A stretch of 32,245 nucleotides of DNA from Hyphomicrobium sp. (GCA_013141015.1 JABFRT010000050.1:1-32245), one strand, 5' to 3'; positions 1-7,656 are shown, counted from the first letter of the stretch. Numbers and translations are program-made. Notes: generated by a model from the sequence alone, not told the origin.

Positions 1-328
1 CATTATCTCACCGCAAATTTTTCGGCTTCTGAATGTCGGAATCCCCGAAACATCAACATCACGCTTGGCATGCCAAAGATCATGAGCCGCTTGCATGTTG
101 AGCCATAGGTTTGGGCCATTGCCAAGCAAAGCGCCGCCGATGCGGACCGCCATCTGCGGCGTCACAGGTTGCTTCTCTGAAAGCAAATCATAGAGCGTCT
201 GGCGGAAATCCCGAGATGCTCTGCGATAGCCGATTTGGAAAGCTCCAGAGCGGGCACAGAATACTGCGCAGGATGCGCCTTCGATGTGTTGGGCAGCGCT
301 TAGGATCGCGGGTGGGGTACTCTGTCAT
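1..328 (-). pseudogene. higA: HigA-family antitoxin, two frameshifts, reaches the window edge
   Basis: Reading leftward from the ATG at 328, three frames together spell a HigA/XRE antitoxin. The first frame gives MTEYPTRDPKRCPTH, the second VPALELSKSAIAEHLGIS, and the third RQTLYDLLSEKQPV followed by the typical C-terminal stretch NLWLNMQAAHDLW and DVDVSGIPT. The helix-turn-helix region straddles the second shift: ATTTCCGCCAG is one C short of the expected Ile-Ser-Arg-Gln. The first shift is near 270. In this family the antitoxin binds DNA and neutralises the cognate HigB RNase; here no intact product can be read. It lies just downstream of higB, the usual order for HigBA. The frame stays open to base 1, so the end may be outside the window. 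It is either a decayed antitoxin or a victim of sequence errors. Confidence 0.72.
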
Positions 329-355
329 ATGATACACTCAACTCTACCAATCACG

Positions 356-634
356 CTACTCGATGCGTTCCAAATCGACATCGATCGCATGTCCTTCGCT
401 CCATCCAAATGAGACGAGCCAATGGTCCGAGACCATTATGCCGTGCCGCTTGATTCTACCTTCCATCCATTCGTCGTACCGGAATCCCGTAAATGCCGCG
501 TCCTGCGGCGCGCCGGCCGCGTCCACGACATCCAAGCAGTCCAGAATTTTCTTCGTATCAAGTGTCCTGAAACTCAGGGCCTTACCAGATTTCCAAAGTT
601 TCTCTAGGTCTGCGCTCCGAAAGGAACGGATCAT
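356..634 (-). CDS. higB: HigB-type (RelE superfamily) mRNA-interferase toxin
   Basis: The 92-residue product fits the HigB/RelE toxin fold. It begins MIRSF, has a central helix rich in Asp/Ala (DVVDAAGAP), then the typical FRYDEW and KRHGIMVSDHWLVSFGW strands and ends in HAIDVDLERIE. HigB toxins cleave ribosome-bound mRNA and are held in check by HigA. The ATG at 634 is chosen over an upstream TTG at 658 because the family begins at MI(R/K)SF and GGAG lies nine bases ahead. The antitoxin downstream appears frameshifted, so either the toxin is weak or inactive, or the break is artefactual. The usual Arg/Lys-rich active surface is partly present (GRIKRHG). Confidence 0.75.
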   Translation of the reverse strand: MIRSFRSADLEKLWKSGKALSFRTLDTKKILDCLDVVDAAGAPQDAAFTGFRYDEWMEGRIKRHGIMVSDHWLVSFGWSEGHAIDVDLERIE

Positions 635-741
635 AGTTGGCGCTCCATAGCTGTGCAAAGGCCTCCGGCCTCCACCTTCCCATCGCGTGCGCCCTTTTCA
701 TCTACTCTCCATTCTCTCGGCCGTTGTCCGGCTCTGATCGC

Positions 742-770
742 AATGTAAGTCGTGGCCTGACACTTGTCAA
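742..770 (-). promoter_or_regulatory. Sigma-70-like promoter of higBA with overlapping palindrome
   Basis: On the minus strand TTGACA (765-770) is followed after 17 bases by TACATT (742-747), a near-consensus promoter about 100 bases ahead of higB. The -35 box is embedded in the palindrome TGACA-CT-TGTCA (758-769). That is a plausible site for HigA autorepression, inferred from position only. Confidence 0.55.
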
Positions 771-788
771 CCGCAGCCTTACACACCC

Positions 789-1640
789 TCAAATCAACCT
801 GAGCGCCTTCAGGCTGGCGTGCCCGTCGCGGCCGACGATGATGTGGTCGTGGACTGACACGCCGAGAGGGCGGGCGGCGTCCATGATCTGCCGGGTCATG
901 TCGATGTCGGCGCGCGACGGCGTTGGATCGCCGGACGGGTGGTTGTGCACCAGGATGATGGCGGTGGACGACAGTTCCAGCGCGCGCTTGACGACCTCGC
1001 GCACATAGACCGGCGTGTGATCGACGGTGCCCTGGCCCTGCACTTCATCGGCAATCAGGTTGTTCTTCTTGTCGAGAAACAGAATGCGGAACTGCTCGCG
1101 ATGATCGAAGCCTTGCGCCAGCCGCAGGTAGTCGAGCACGCCGGTCCATGAGGTCAGCGTACTCTTGGCGGCAATCTCGCCGCGCGTCAGGCGTTCGGCA
1201 GCGGCTTTGATCAACTTCAACTCGTCAACCGCGCGGTCGCCAATGCCATCGACTTCCTTCAGCCTTTCGGGCGGCGCCGCCACCACTTCGGCAAACGAGC
1301 CGAAGGTTTTCAAAAGCCGCTTGGCGATGGGTTTGGTGTCGCCGCGAGGGAATACGCGGAACAGGATCATTTCGAGCAATTCATAGTCAGCGACCGCCTG
1401 CGCGCCGCCGCTGCGGAACCGGTCGCGCAGGCGCTGGCGATGGCCAACTTTATCGCCAGCATCGTCGGTCTTGGGTTTGCCCGCGTCCTTGCCGGTGATT
1501 TTGCCCAGCACCTTACCGGTCTCGCTGGACGCGGCAAGTGCGGTGAGCAGCTCAGCCGGGGCAAGCGGCGCCGCGCCGAATAACTCGCGCTGTTCTTCGG
1601 CCGCAAGTTTGTCAGCGTCGCGTTTCTTTGCGCTCGGCAT
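789..1640 (-). CDS. radC: RadC-family JAB/MPN domain protein
   Basis: This 283-residue protein carries the RadC architecture. Residues 1-65 are a low-complexity Ala/Lys-rich head. Residues 66-155 hold the helix-hairpin-helix-like UPF0758 N-terminal domain ([26 protein letters not shown]). Residues 160-283 hold the JAB/MPN+ domain with the zinc motif [14 protein letters not shown] (His232, His234, Asp245). The biochemical role of RadC is unsettled; the old link to DNA repair is not well supported, and the zinc motif suggests a metallo-hydrolase. The ATG at 1640 is preceded by GAGG at seven bases. It starts nine bases after the map stop, so the two genes are almost certainly co-transcribed, an arrangement common in alphaproteobacteria. 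Confidence 0.93.
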   Translation of the reverse strand: MPSAKKRDADKLAAEEQRELFGAAPLAPAELLTALAASSETGKVLGKITGKDAGKPKTDDAGDKVGHRQRLRDRFRSGGAQAVADYELLEMILFRVFPRGDTKPIAKRLLKTFGSFAEVVAAPPERLKEVDGIGDRAVDELKLIKAAAERLTRGEIAAKSTLTSWTGVLDYLRLAQGFDHREQFRILFLDKKNNLIADEVQGQGTVDHTPVYVREVVKRALELSSTAIILVHNHPSGDPTPSRADIDMTRQIMDAARPLGVSVHDHIIVGRDGHASLKALRLI

Positions 1641-1649
1641 TTTTGAGCC

Positions 1650-2483
1650 TCAGGCGGCGTTTTCCAAACGATACGGCGGGCAATCAAAACCCGCGGGCGA
1701 GCCTGTGAAAATTTCGCAACCCGTTCGCGTCACGCCGACGGTATGCTCGAACTGCGCTGACAATTCGCGGTCGCGTGTCACGGCGGTCCACCCGTCGGCC
1801 AGTATTTTAACGTGCGGCTTGCCGAGGTTGATCATCGGCTCAATGGTGAACAGCATACCGGCTTCCAGGATCGTGCCGGTGCCGGCTTGACCGTAGTGCA
1901 GAATGTTGGGCCGGTCGTGGAACACCTGGCCCAAGCCGTGGCCGCAGAAATCGGTAACAACCGAGCAGCGCTCAGCCTCGGCATAGGTTTGGATGGCAGC
2001 CCCGATATCGCCGGTGGTGGCGCCGGGCTTCACGGCCGCAATGCCCAGCATCAACGATTTGTAGGTGACCTGCATCAGCCGGTCTGCGCGCCGTGAAATT
2101 TCGCCAACCGGATACATGCGGCTGGTGTCGCCATGCCATCCGTCCACAATCAGCGTCACATCGATATTGACGATGTCGCCCTCTTTCAAAGGTTTGGCAT
2201 TCGGCATGCCATGGCACACAACATGGTTAATAGAGGTGCAGCTGGAGTAGCGATAGCCGCGATAATTGAGCGTTGCTGGAATAGCCCCGTGATCCAGCGC
2301 AAATTCCAGCAGAAGCCGGTCGATTGTATCGGTTTGCGTGCCCGGCTGCACGAGTGGCACAAGCATATCGAGAGCTTCGGCCGCCAACCGCCCGGCTTTG
2401 CGCATGCCGGCAAAGGCTTCGGGGCCATGCAAAGGTATTTTACCGTCCCGGCTCGCCAGGCGGTTTGCGTCACCGTTGGACAT
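1650..2483 (-). CDS. map: Type I methionine aminopeptidase
   Basis: The 277-residue product removes the initiator methionine from nascent proteins. All five metal ligands of the pita-bread fold are visible: Asp108 (VNIDVT), Asp119 (HGDTSR), His182 (CGHGLG), Glu215 (TIEPM) and Glu246 (QFEHT), together with His91 (CHGMPN). The start at 2483 (MSNGDANR) is preferred. The frame is open further upstream to 2639, but that extension crosses the divergent promoter region and the first codons of the OmpA-family gene, and has no family counterpart. The gene leads a map-radC transcription unit and is divergent from the OmpA-family gene. The C-terminal tail (CPPYRLENAA) is slightly longer than in E. coli Map. 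Confidence 0.96.
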   Translation of the reverse strand: MSNGDANRLASRDGKIPLHGPEAFAGMRKAGRLAAEALDMLVPLVQPGTQTDTIDRLLLEFALDHGAIPATLNYRGYRYSSCTSINHVVCHGMPNAKPLKEGDIVNIDVTLIVDGWHGDTSRMYPVGEISRRADRLMQVTYKSLMLGIAAVKPGATTGDIGAAIQTYAEAERCSVVTDFCGHGLGQVFHDRPNILHYGQAGTGTILEAGMLFTIEPMINLGKPHVKILADGWTAVTRDRELSAQFEHTVGVTRTGCEIFTGSPAGFDCPPYRLENAA

Positions 2484-2598
2484 CTGTTTCCGTGCTGCCG
2501 CTTTTTGAAGGAACTCGTCTTGACACCAATTTAGTGTAAAACACGCGGTGTGCAAAGCGTGGCCTAAAAACACAAAAAAAGTTCGGGGAGTTCGAGAC

Positions 2599-4353
2599 AT
2601 GTCGTTGCAACAATTGCTGAGTAGCGCAAGCCCTCTCATGGTATTGGCGGCCGCGCTTCTATATTTCCTATTTCTGTATCTGAGGCGCGACCGCAGCGCT
2701 GGCCAGTATGGAGAGGCACCACGAGATGCATCGCGGCATGAAGCGCATGACGCGTCTCACGCGGCCGGACGTGCGGTGCACACGGCCAGCGGCCATCGCA
2801 CGGCCGCGGCTTCTGCCGCCGTAGCCGGTGGCGCAACGATCACGGCGGCGGCAAGCGCTGCATCAAGCCACTTGGCCGCCGGTTACGAATTTACCGACAG
2901 CACGCTGCGCCGCCACAACGGTCTCGTGCCGCTCGACATGATCGGTCACGACGCTGCCGCTCACACACCTCATGGAGGTGCAACTGCGCTGGGCGCTGCG
3001 ACGGCTGGGGCGGGTGTGGCGGCCTCGGCCGTAGACGCGCATGCAAAGGATCACAGCGCCGGTCATGCCGCTGCAGAGGTGATTTCAGGTTCAGCCACGG
3101 CGGCGCCGGTTGCAACGGGTGCGCGCGCTTCAGCGCCGTCCGATGATGACAACAGGGCCGCCGGCGGGTTCTCCTGGTATTTTCCGGTGATCGCCGCGTT
3201 ATGCGCAGGTTTGGCATCCTGCCAATTTGCATCGAAAGACGGCATCGCTGGCATTCCGGGAAATATCAGCGCATTCTTTAGTGGATCGCGTCCCGCCGCT
3301 CCGGTAGCACCAGCCGTCGTAAAGGTCGAAGTGCCAAGCAAGCCGGTTGCAGCACCGGCTCCAGCACCAGCCAAGCCTGAGCCAGCCAAGACTGAGCCAG
3401 TCAAGACTGAGCCGGTCAAGGCTGAGCCAGCGAAGCCAGAGCCCAAACCAGAACCTGCCGTTGTGGAAGCTGCGCCGCCGATGACACCGCCGGGCGTCAC
3501 GCAATTCTACGGCTACAATACCGGTGCAGCCGGTGCCGCATGGAATGCCGAAGCCAAGTTCAATCCTGACTATGTGGTGGCCGCTGCAGAACCGGCGGCG
3601 CCCGCCAAGGCTGCAGTACCCGCTCCCGCACCTCAACCCGAAGCCGCACCCGTATCGCTCGGCGGCGTTGGCACCACGTCGTACTACGGCGATGGGCAGA
3701 CGCCAGACGCGGACAAACCTTGGGCTGCGGCTGCGGCGATGAACCCGGACTACGTGGCAGAGGCGCCTGCACCCACACCCACACCCGCACCCGTTGCCGC
3801 TCCAGCGCCCATTGCAACGCCTGCTCCAGAACCTGCACCCGCGCCCGTGTCGCTCGGCGGGGTTGGCACCACGTCATATTATGGCGATGGTCAGACGCCG
3901 GACGCCGGCAAGCCGTGGGCAGCGCCTGCCACCGTCTATGCTCAGCCTGCCGCGGCCCCTGCTGCACCGGCTGTTGCTGCCGCGGTCAATGGCTGCAGCG
4001 TGTCGCTTGCGGCGGCCGTCAAAGACGGCATGATCAACTTTGCAACGTCGCGCTGGGATATTCTGCCCGACAGCTACGCCACACTCGATAATATCGCCAA
4101 GCTTGCCAAAGCCTGCGATGGCGTGGCGATCGAAGTGTCCGGCCACACCGACAACACCGGTAAAGCGGCCAGCAACAAGACGCTGTCTGAATTGCGGGCC
4201 AAGGCGGTCGTCAACTATCTGACCGGCGCGGGCGTCGATGCGGCAAAACTCAAAGCGGCCGGCTACGGCCAGGATAAGCCGATTGACGATAACGGAACGG
4301 TCGAAGGCCGCCGCGCCAACCGGCGCATCGAATTTGGTGTGACGGCGAACTAA
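2599..4353 (+). CDS. OmpA-family envelope protein with Ala/Pro-rich linker
   Basis: The 584-residue protein starts at an ATG with GGGGAG eight bases upstream; an in-frame GTG at 2548 is less likely. A hydrophobic helix (residues about 10-28, VLAAALLYFLFLYL) is followed by an Ala/His-rich stretch, a second hydrophobic segment near 190-210 (WYFPVIAALCAGLA) and a long Pro/Ala/Lys/Glu linker. Three copies of a motif follow: FYGYNTGAAGAAWNAEAKFNPDY, then two nearly identical GGVGTTSYYGDGQTPDA blocks. Residues about 463-584 form a C-terminal OmpA domain with GHTDNTG, LSELRAKAVVNYL and GRRANRRIEF, which binds peptidoglycan. It probably tethers the inner membrane or periplasm to the cell wall. A strong terminator follows. 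The exact biological role is unknown. Confidence 0.88.
   Translation: MSLQQLLSSASPLMVLAAALLYFLFLYLRRDRSAGQYGEAPRDASRHEAHDASHAAGRAVHTASGHRTAAASAAVAGGATITAAASAASSHLAAGYEFTDSTLRRHNGLVPLDMIGHDAAAHTPHGGATALGAATAGAGVAASAVDAHAKDHSAGHAAAEVISGSATAAPVATGARASAPSDDDNRAAGGFSWYFPVIAALCAGLASCQFASKDGIAGIPGNISAFFSGSRPAAPVAPAVVKVEVPSKPVAAPAPAPAKPEPAKTEPVKTEPVKAEPAKPEPKPEPAVVEAAPPMTPPGVTQFYGYNTGAAGAAWNAEAKFNPDYVVAAAEPAAPAKAAVPAPAPQPEAAPVSLGGVGTTSYYGDGQTPDADKPWAAAAAMNPDYVAEAPAPTPTPAPVAAPAPIATPAPEPAPAPVSLGGVGTTSYYGDGQTPDAGKPWAAPATVYAQPAAAPAAPAVAAAVNGCSVSLAAAVKDGMINFATSRWDILPDSYATLDNIAKLAKACDGVAIEVSGHTDNTGKAASNKTLSELRAKAVVNYLTGAGVDAAKLKAAGYGQDKPIDDNGTVEGRRANRRIEFGVTAN
3652..3924 (+). repeat. In-frame direct repeat inside the OmpA-family gene
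   Basis: A 78-base segment at 3652-3729 recurs at 3847-3924, offset by 195 bases (65 codons), with mostly synonymous differences. Both encode VSLGGVGTTSYYGDGQTPDA followed by a Lys-Pro-Trp-Ala motif. A more diverged copy (FYGYN...NPDY) lies upstream near 3505-3570. Confidence 0.85.
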
Positions 4354-4382
4354 GCCGCGCATCAGTCCCTCAACCAGCAAAC

Positions 4383-4413
4383 AGCGGCGGCCCTTCCCGG
4401 CTGCCGCTTTTTT
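4383..4413 (+). terminator. Intrinsic terminator of the OmpA-family gene
   Basis: A ten-base stem AGCGGCGGCC / GGCTGCCGCT (one G-U pair) around a six-base loop is followed directly by a run of Ts, 30 bases past the stop codon. Confidence 0.85.
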
Positions 4414-4459
4414 GTGCCCGCGCCGTCGCGTCGTTTGCCGCCCGCACCACATTGATGGC

Positions 4460-4474
4460 TTGACGTCCGGTCAA
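4460..4474. promoter_or_regulatory. Inverted repeat upstream of the DUF6428 gene
   Basis: TTGAC-GTCCG-GTCAA forms a perfect five-base inverted repeat about 45 bases before the DUF6428 start. It could be an operator. Many DUF6428 genes sit beside ArsR-type regulators, but none is in this window, so the function is a guess. Confidence 0.3.
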
Positions 4475-4517
4475 CAATTCAACAGGTGTTGGGCGACAGA
4501 AGCTGGAGACAGAAACT

Positions 4518-5126
4518 ATGACCAATTCCGCATCAAATTCTGCAAACCCGGCGGGCTGCTGTTCCGGCGGGCCCACCATGGCCAACGCGGGTGCTGCGAC
4601 AGGCGGCATGACGCTTGGCGGGTTGATGGAGGCACTCGGTGGGACGCGCGGTTCCGATCTGGCCTTCGTCTATGGGGATCGCGTCACCAAGCCCGGCTAT
4701 CACATCACCGAATTCAAGTTTGCGCGTGTCACCGGGCTTGATTGCGGCGCCAACGTCGAATCGTGGACCGAGACGGTGCTGCAGCTCTGGGACATCGAGG
4801 AATCGGTGACCGGCGAACATATGACGGTCAACAAGCTGCTCGGCATTGGCCGCAAGGCGATCACGGCCGTTGGCGCGGAACCGTCCTCGCGCGTGGTCTT
4901 TGAGGTGAGCGACGGCTGCGACGCGATGCGGATTTTCGCGTTTGACCGTCTCGAAATTGCAGACGGCCTGGCGCTGATCCATCTGAAGGTCGAGGTGTCA
5001 GCCTGCAAGCCACTGGTGCGCGGCATTCTCAATGTGCCAGGGTCATGCGGTCCGAAGCCGGCCAACCCCGCCGTGCAGGGGAGCGGGCCAGTCAGCCGCC
5101 CTGCAGCCACCAAATGCTGCGGGTGA
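4518..5126 (+). CDS. DUF6428 family protein with Cys-Cys termini
   Basis: The 202-residue protein has a core (residues about 30-165) with the features I associate with DUF6428: MTLGGLMEALGG, DLAFVYGDRVTKPGYHITEFK, VTGLDCG, SWTETVLQLWD, MTVNKLLGI, and a late ALIHLKVEVSACKP. The family has no assigned biochemical function; in other genomes it tends to sit near arsenic/ArsR loci (from memory). Unusual here are extra N- and C-terminal tails each carrying a Cys pair (NPAGCCSGG near residue 14 and KCCG at the very end), which together with CGAN and CGPK suggest thiol or metalloid binding. The ATG at 4518 has GGAG about ten bases upstream. The gene appears monocistronic. Confidence 0.68.
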   Translation: MTNSASNSANPAGCCSGGPTMANAGAATGGMTLGGLMEALGGTRGSDLAFVYGDRVTKPGYHITEFKFARVTGLDCGANVESWTETVLQLWDIEESVTGEHMTVNKLLGIGRKAITAVGAEPSSRVVFEVSDGCDAMRIFAFDRLEIADGLALIHLKVEVSACKPLVRGILNVPGSCGPKPANPAVQGSGPVSRPAATKCCG

Positions 5127-5230
5127 TACTGAGAGAGCCAAGTCGCGGCGCCGCCGGGAAAAATTCCCTCTCGCCGACGTGATGCAATCTCACGCTCAGT
5201 TGAAATATGATAACGGTCCTGCGCGATAAA

Positions 5231-5260
5231 CTCCCGGCACTTCGCATAATTTTCGGGAGG
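5231..5260 (+). promoter_or_regulatory. Hairpin covering the ribosome binding site of the small exported protein
   Basis: CTCCCG (5231-5236) can pair with CGGGAG (5254-5259), which overlaps the Shine-Dalgarno GGGAGG of the gene starting at 5270. Whether both arms are transcribed is uncertain: a possible promoter (TTGAAA at 5200, GATAAA at 5225) would start transcription inside the hairpin. Confidence 0.3.
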
Positions 5261-5269
5261 CTGCAGGAC

Positions 5270-5602
5270 ATGCCGGTGCGTTCGACGGGACTATTTTTTG
5301 TCGCGGCGATATTGGCGGCTGCTCCGCTGTCTAACGCCAGCCGTGCGGATGACCGTCCACGCTGGGACGTTGGCGAAATCTGCGCCTCGTCTACCCTTGG
5401 CGCGCAATGCCCGAAAATCGAAAGCGAGAACCGCCGTTCGGTGCTCAATCGCTGGGAGGCTATCCCGGTGGCGGACCGCACGGCGTGCGCGGCGGTTGTC
5501 ACCGAAACCGGTAAGCCGAGTTACAAGGCGCTTCTGTCATGCCTGGAGGAAAGCCAGTTGAAAGCACTTGAGGGCGGATCAGCCCGCCGGTCCGACGGCT
5601 GA
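5270..5602 (+). CDS. Small exported protein of unknown function
   Basis: The 110-residue product begins with a signal peptide (MPVRSTGLFFVAAILAAAPL, with likely cleavage after NASRA). The mature part is a short helical domain with four cysteines (GEICASS, GAQCPKIES, RTACAAVV, LLSCLEE) that could form two disulfides in the periplasm. The pattern CPKIESENRR and YKALLSCLEE resembles uncharacterised small exported proteins I have seen in Hyphomicrobiales, but I cannot give a family name. The ATG at 5270 is preferred over an in-frame upstream start at 5207 because it gives a clean signal peptide and follows GGGAGG at nine bases. A perfect terminator hairpin follows. Confidence 0.75.
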   Translation: MPVRSTGLFFVAAILAAAPLSNASRADDRPRWDVGEICASSTLGAQCPKIESENRRSVLNRWEAIPVADRTACAAVVTETGKPSYKALLSCLEESQLKALEGGSARRSDG

Positions 5603-5631
5603 AGAATAGCCCCGCTCGAAACGCGCCAAAC

Positions 5632-5662
5632 AAAAACGCCGGACAGATTGCCCGGCGTTTTT
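5632..5662. terminator. Bidirectional intrinsic terminator
   Basis: A perfect 11-base stem AAAAACGCCGG / CCGGCGTTTTT with a nine-base loop has a T-run on both strands. It can end the exported-protein gene on the plus strand and the unrecognised gene at 5718 arriving on the minus strand. Confidence 0.9.
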
Positions 5663-5717
5663 AATTTCAATTCAGCAGGACGACGCTTAGCACCTAAGTT
5701 TTTCTTCGTGTTGCTCT

Positions 5718-6347
5718 CTAGTCGATGATCCGTCCAGCCCCATCCCACATCAGCTCAAAGATCAATATGAATTTTTCTATCTTAGGTAAATCAGACAACT
5801 CAGATTTGGCTACGACCGTATCATGGTTCAGCTTGATCTCATATTCTTCGCGGAATATGGGCGGATTCAGTGCGATATCCGCCTTGTATTGTCCGAGGCT
5901 CCGAAGCTGTTGGGCACTCAACAATCGCAAATATCGATACAATCCATCGCGCTTTAGTTTGTAACTAAATATCTCATCGAAATCATGGCCTAGCGGTCTA
6001 GAAGCCCATGAAAGCGAGAGAAGTTCGTTTGCGTATATCGACAGTGGATTAACGACGTCATCTCGATTTTTGACACGCAAAGGCTGGAAATCCGCGAGAA
6101 CCAAGCTTGTCATCGCAGCAATCTTGGGGGGTTCAGTAGACTTGATTTCGAAGTGAGCTTTGTACGCCTCACTGATCATAAAATATGCTTGAGTAGCTCT
6201 CAGCAACGCAACGTCGTCGAGCACCAACTCGCATTGGCCACCAACATCAAGCAGGCTGTGAGACATAAGTTGCTCGGCAGCCTCGGCAAGCGTATAGAAC
6301 CGCTCTTCAATTCGCGACTTAAGCGCGACACAGTTTATGAGCGGCAT
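5718..6347 (-). CDS. Unrecognised protein, second gene of an orphan A/T-richer pair
   Basis: I do not recognise this 209-residue protein. It is mixed alpha/beta in appearance, lacks a signal peptide or membrane helix, and contains YFMISEAYKAHFEIKS, SLSWASRPLGHDFDEIFSYKLKRDGLYRYLRLLS and a C-terminal acidic/aromatic stretch IEKFILIFELMWDG. The ATG at 6347 follows GAAGG at about seven bases. It starts 47 bases after the stop of the 71-residue gene upstream and is probably co-transcribed with it from the promoter near 6670. Both genes are visibly more A/T-rich than the flanking housekeeping genes, which suggests recent acquisition. No toxin, nuclease or transferase motif could be identified. Confidence 0.6.
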   Translation of the reverse strand: MPLINCVALKSRIEERFYTLAEAAEQLMSHSLLDVGGQCELVLDDVALLRATQAYFMISEAYKAHFEIKSTEPPKIAAMTSLVLADFQPLRVKNRDDVVNPLSIYANELLSLSWASRPLGHDFDEIFSYKLKRDGLYRYLRLLSAQQLRSLGQYKADIALNPPIFREEYEIKLNHDTVVAKSELSDLPKIEKFILIFELMWDGAGRIID

Positions 6348-6394
6348 CGAACAACCTTCGGGGAGCAGATAAATCGAATAAGTGGGCGCCCTAT

Positions 6395-6610
6395 TTACCG
6401 AATGTCGCTATTTAACCCAAGCACTTTCTTTATGCTGTCGAGGACCCGAGTGCTCAAATCACTACGCTCCCTGAGTTTCTCCTCAGTGAAACAGTCAAAA
6501 TGATTTTTTGCTTTCCAGGATTTCCAGAAATCCACACCGCTACCGCGCAACTCACGTGCCCCTGGCACGAACGGGATTTTTTCTAACTCTTTGGGCGAGC
6601 GGACAGCCAT
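6395..6610 (-). CDS. Unrecognised small protein, first gene of the orphan pair
   Basis: This is a 71-residue, highly charged protein (MAVRSPKELEKIPFVPG at the start, then DFWKSWKAKNHFDCFTEEKLRERSD and a C-terminal helix STRVLDSIKKVLGL). I recognise no family. The ATG at 6610 is chosen because AAAGG lies ten bases ahead; an in-frame TTG at 6628 has no visible ribosome binding site. A good sigma-70 promoter lies about 48 bases upstream of the ATG, so the gene is very likely expressed. The size and order (small charged protein followed by a larger one on the same transcript) would fit a two-component module such as toxin-antitoxin, but nothing in the residues demands this. Confidence 0.5.
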   Translation of the reverse strand: MAVRSPKELEKIPFVPGARELRGSGVDFWKSWKAKNHFDCFTEEKLRERSDLSTRVLDSIKKVLGLNSDIR

Positions 6611-6657
6611 ATCATCGATGCCTTTCAATTTTTCGACGACGGCGAATATGATTCGCT

Positions 6658-6686
6658 ATAGTACGTTTAAAACGGGCCTACTTCAA
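6658..6686 (-). promoter_or_regulatory. Sigma-70-like promoter of the orphan two-gene unit
   Basis: On the minus strand TTGAAG (6681-6686) and TACTAT (6658-6663) are separated by exactly 17 bases, placing the transcription start about 40 bases ahead of the ATG at 6610. Confidence 0.6.
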
Positions 6687-6725
6687 TAGTTGCAAAGAGT
6701 TAACGGAGTTCTACACCGATTTCTC

Positions 6726-7430
6726 TTAGCCCTTGGCTTCTTCGGCCGGGACTTCGCCAGCGGTCGTTTCAGCCATCAGGCGCTGGGCCTGGCCGATCCA
6801 ATCCTGCTTCTCAATCGCGCCCTTGAGGTTCAGCGTCTCATCAACGTTGGCGATATCTTCGTCCGACAGCGTTGCGATCTGCTCGAAGCGATACAGGTTG
6901 AGCTGCTTCAGGCGGCCCATAATGTCCGGCGTAATGCCGGTGATCTGCAGCAGATCTTCCGGCTCGCCCTTCGGCTTCTTGAAGCCCTTCCAGGCGGCGT
7001 TGAGGCGGCGGGCGCGGGCGTCCGTGCGTTCGAAGATGCGTGCCGACTTACCGCGGCGTCCACGCAGGTAGTACAGCTTGGCGCGGCGGACTTTACCGCG
7101 GCGGATGACTTCGATTTCGGCGATATGTGGCGAGTAGACCGGGAACACGCGTTCCACGCCTTCGCCATACGAAATTTTGCGGACTGTGAAGCTTTCGTTG
7201 ATGCCGGCGCCCGAGCGCGCGATCACCATGCCCTCATAGGCCTGCAGGCGGGTTACGGCCGCTTCGACCTTACCCTTGGCCTTCTTTTTGTCCTTGGGAT
7301 CGGCCTTTTCAGCCGCTTCAACGACGCGGACCATCACCTTGACGGTGTCGCCCGGGCCGAATTCCGGAACGCCACGCTTTGCGAGGACGGCGTCCATCTG
7401 CTCGCGCTCAATCTGCGCAATAATGTTCAT
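6726..7430 (-). CDS. rplS: Ribosomal protein L19 with a C-terminal extension
   Basis: The 234-residue product contains L19, a 50S protein at the 30S-50S interface, in its first roughly 135 residues: [44 protein letters not shown], and the basic [14 protein letters not shown]. An inserted charged loop ([14 protein letters not shown]) interrupts the usual short turn. L19 is normally about 115-130 residues, so roughly 85-100 are extra. The C-terminus resembles the helix-hairpin-helix-like module seen at the end of some alphaproteobacterial proteins ([47 protein letters not shown]). The ATG at 7430 is the family start; the frame is open upstream to 7604 but lacks a start with support. Unlike in most relatives, trmD is not next to it. 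Confidence 0.93.
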   Translation of the reverse strand: MNIIAQIEREQMDAVLAKRGVPEFGPGDTVKVMVRVVEAAEKADPKDKKKAKGKVEAAVTRLQAYEGMVIARSGAGINESFTVRKISYGEGVERVFPVYSPHIAEIEVIRRGKVRRAKLYYLRGRRGKSARIFERTDARARRLNAAWKGFKKPKGEPEDLLQITGITPDIMGRLKQLNLYRFEQIATLSDEDIANVDETLNLKGAIEKQDWIGQAQRLMAETTAGEVPAEEAKG

Positions 7431-7548
7431 GTGCTTGATTCCACGTTGTTTTTCATTGACGCAGAGGAGCGGCTTGGCGTCCCGGAGGACCCGAACCGTT
7501 CTTGCAACCCTGATGGGTAACCCGTTTGAGGGCAATGTTTGTTGGGGC

Positions 7549-7577
7549 TTCCTACCCGAGAAGCGCCCCCCGATCAA
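7549..7577 (-). promoter_or_regulatory. Candidate rplS promoter
   Basis: TTGATC (7572-7577, minus strand) and TAGGAA (7549-7554) lie 17 bases apart, giving a leader of roughly 110 bases before rplS. An own promoter is expected because the usual upstream partner trmD is distant. Confidence 0.4.
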
Positions 7578-7656
7578 GGGGCCAACCGGGCATAACCCGG
7601 ACATGAGGCGGTCTAGCGCGGGGCAGGTGCCAAAGGGCGGTAGGGCGCAATGGCTT

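Noticed and set aside
2548-2598. Upstream GTG start for the OmpA-family protein
   Set aside because: The ATG at 2599 has a well-placed GGGGAG and gives a sensible N-terminal membrane helix; the 17 extra residues are basic and unsupported.
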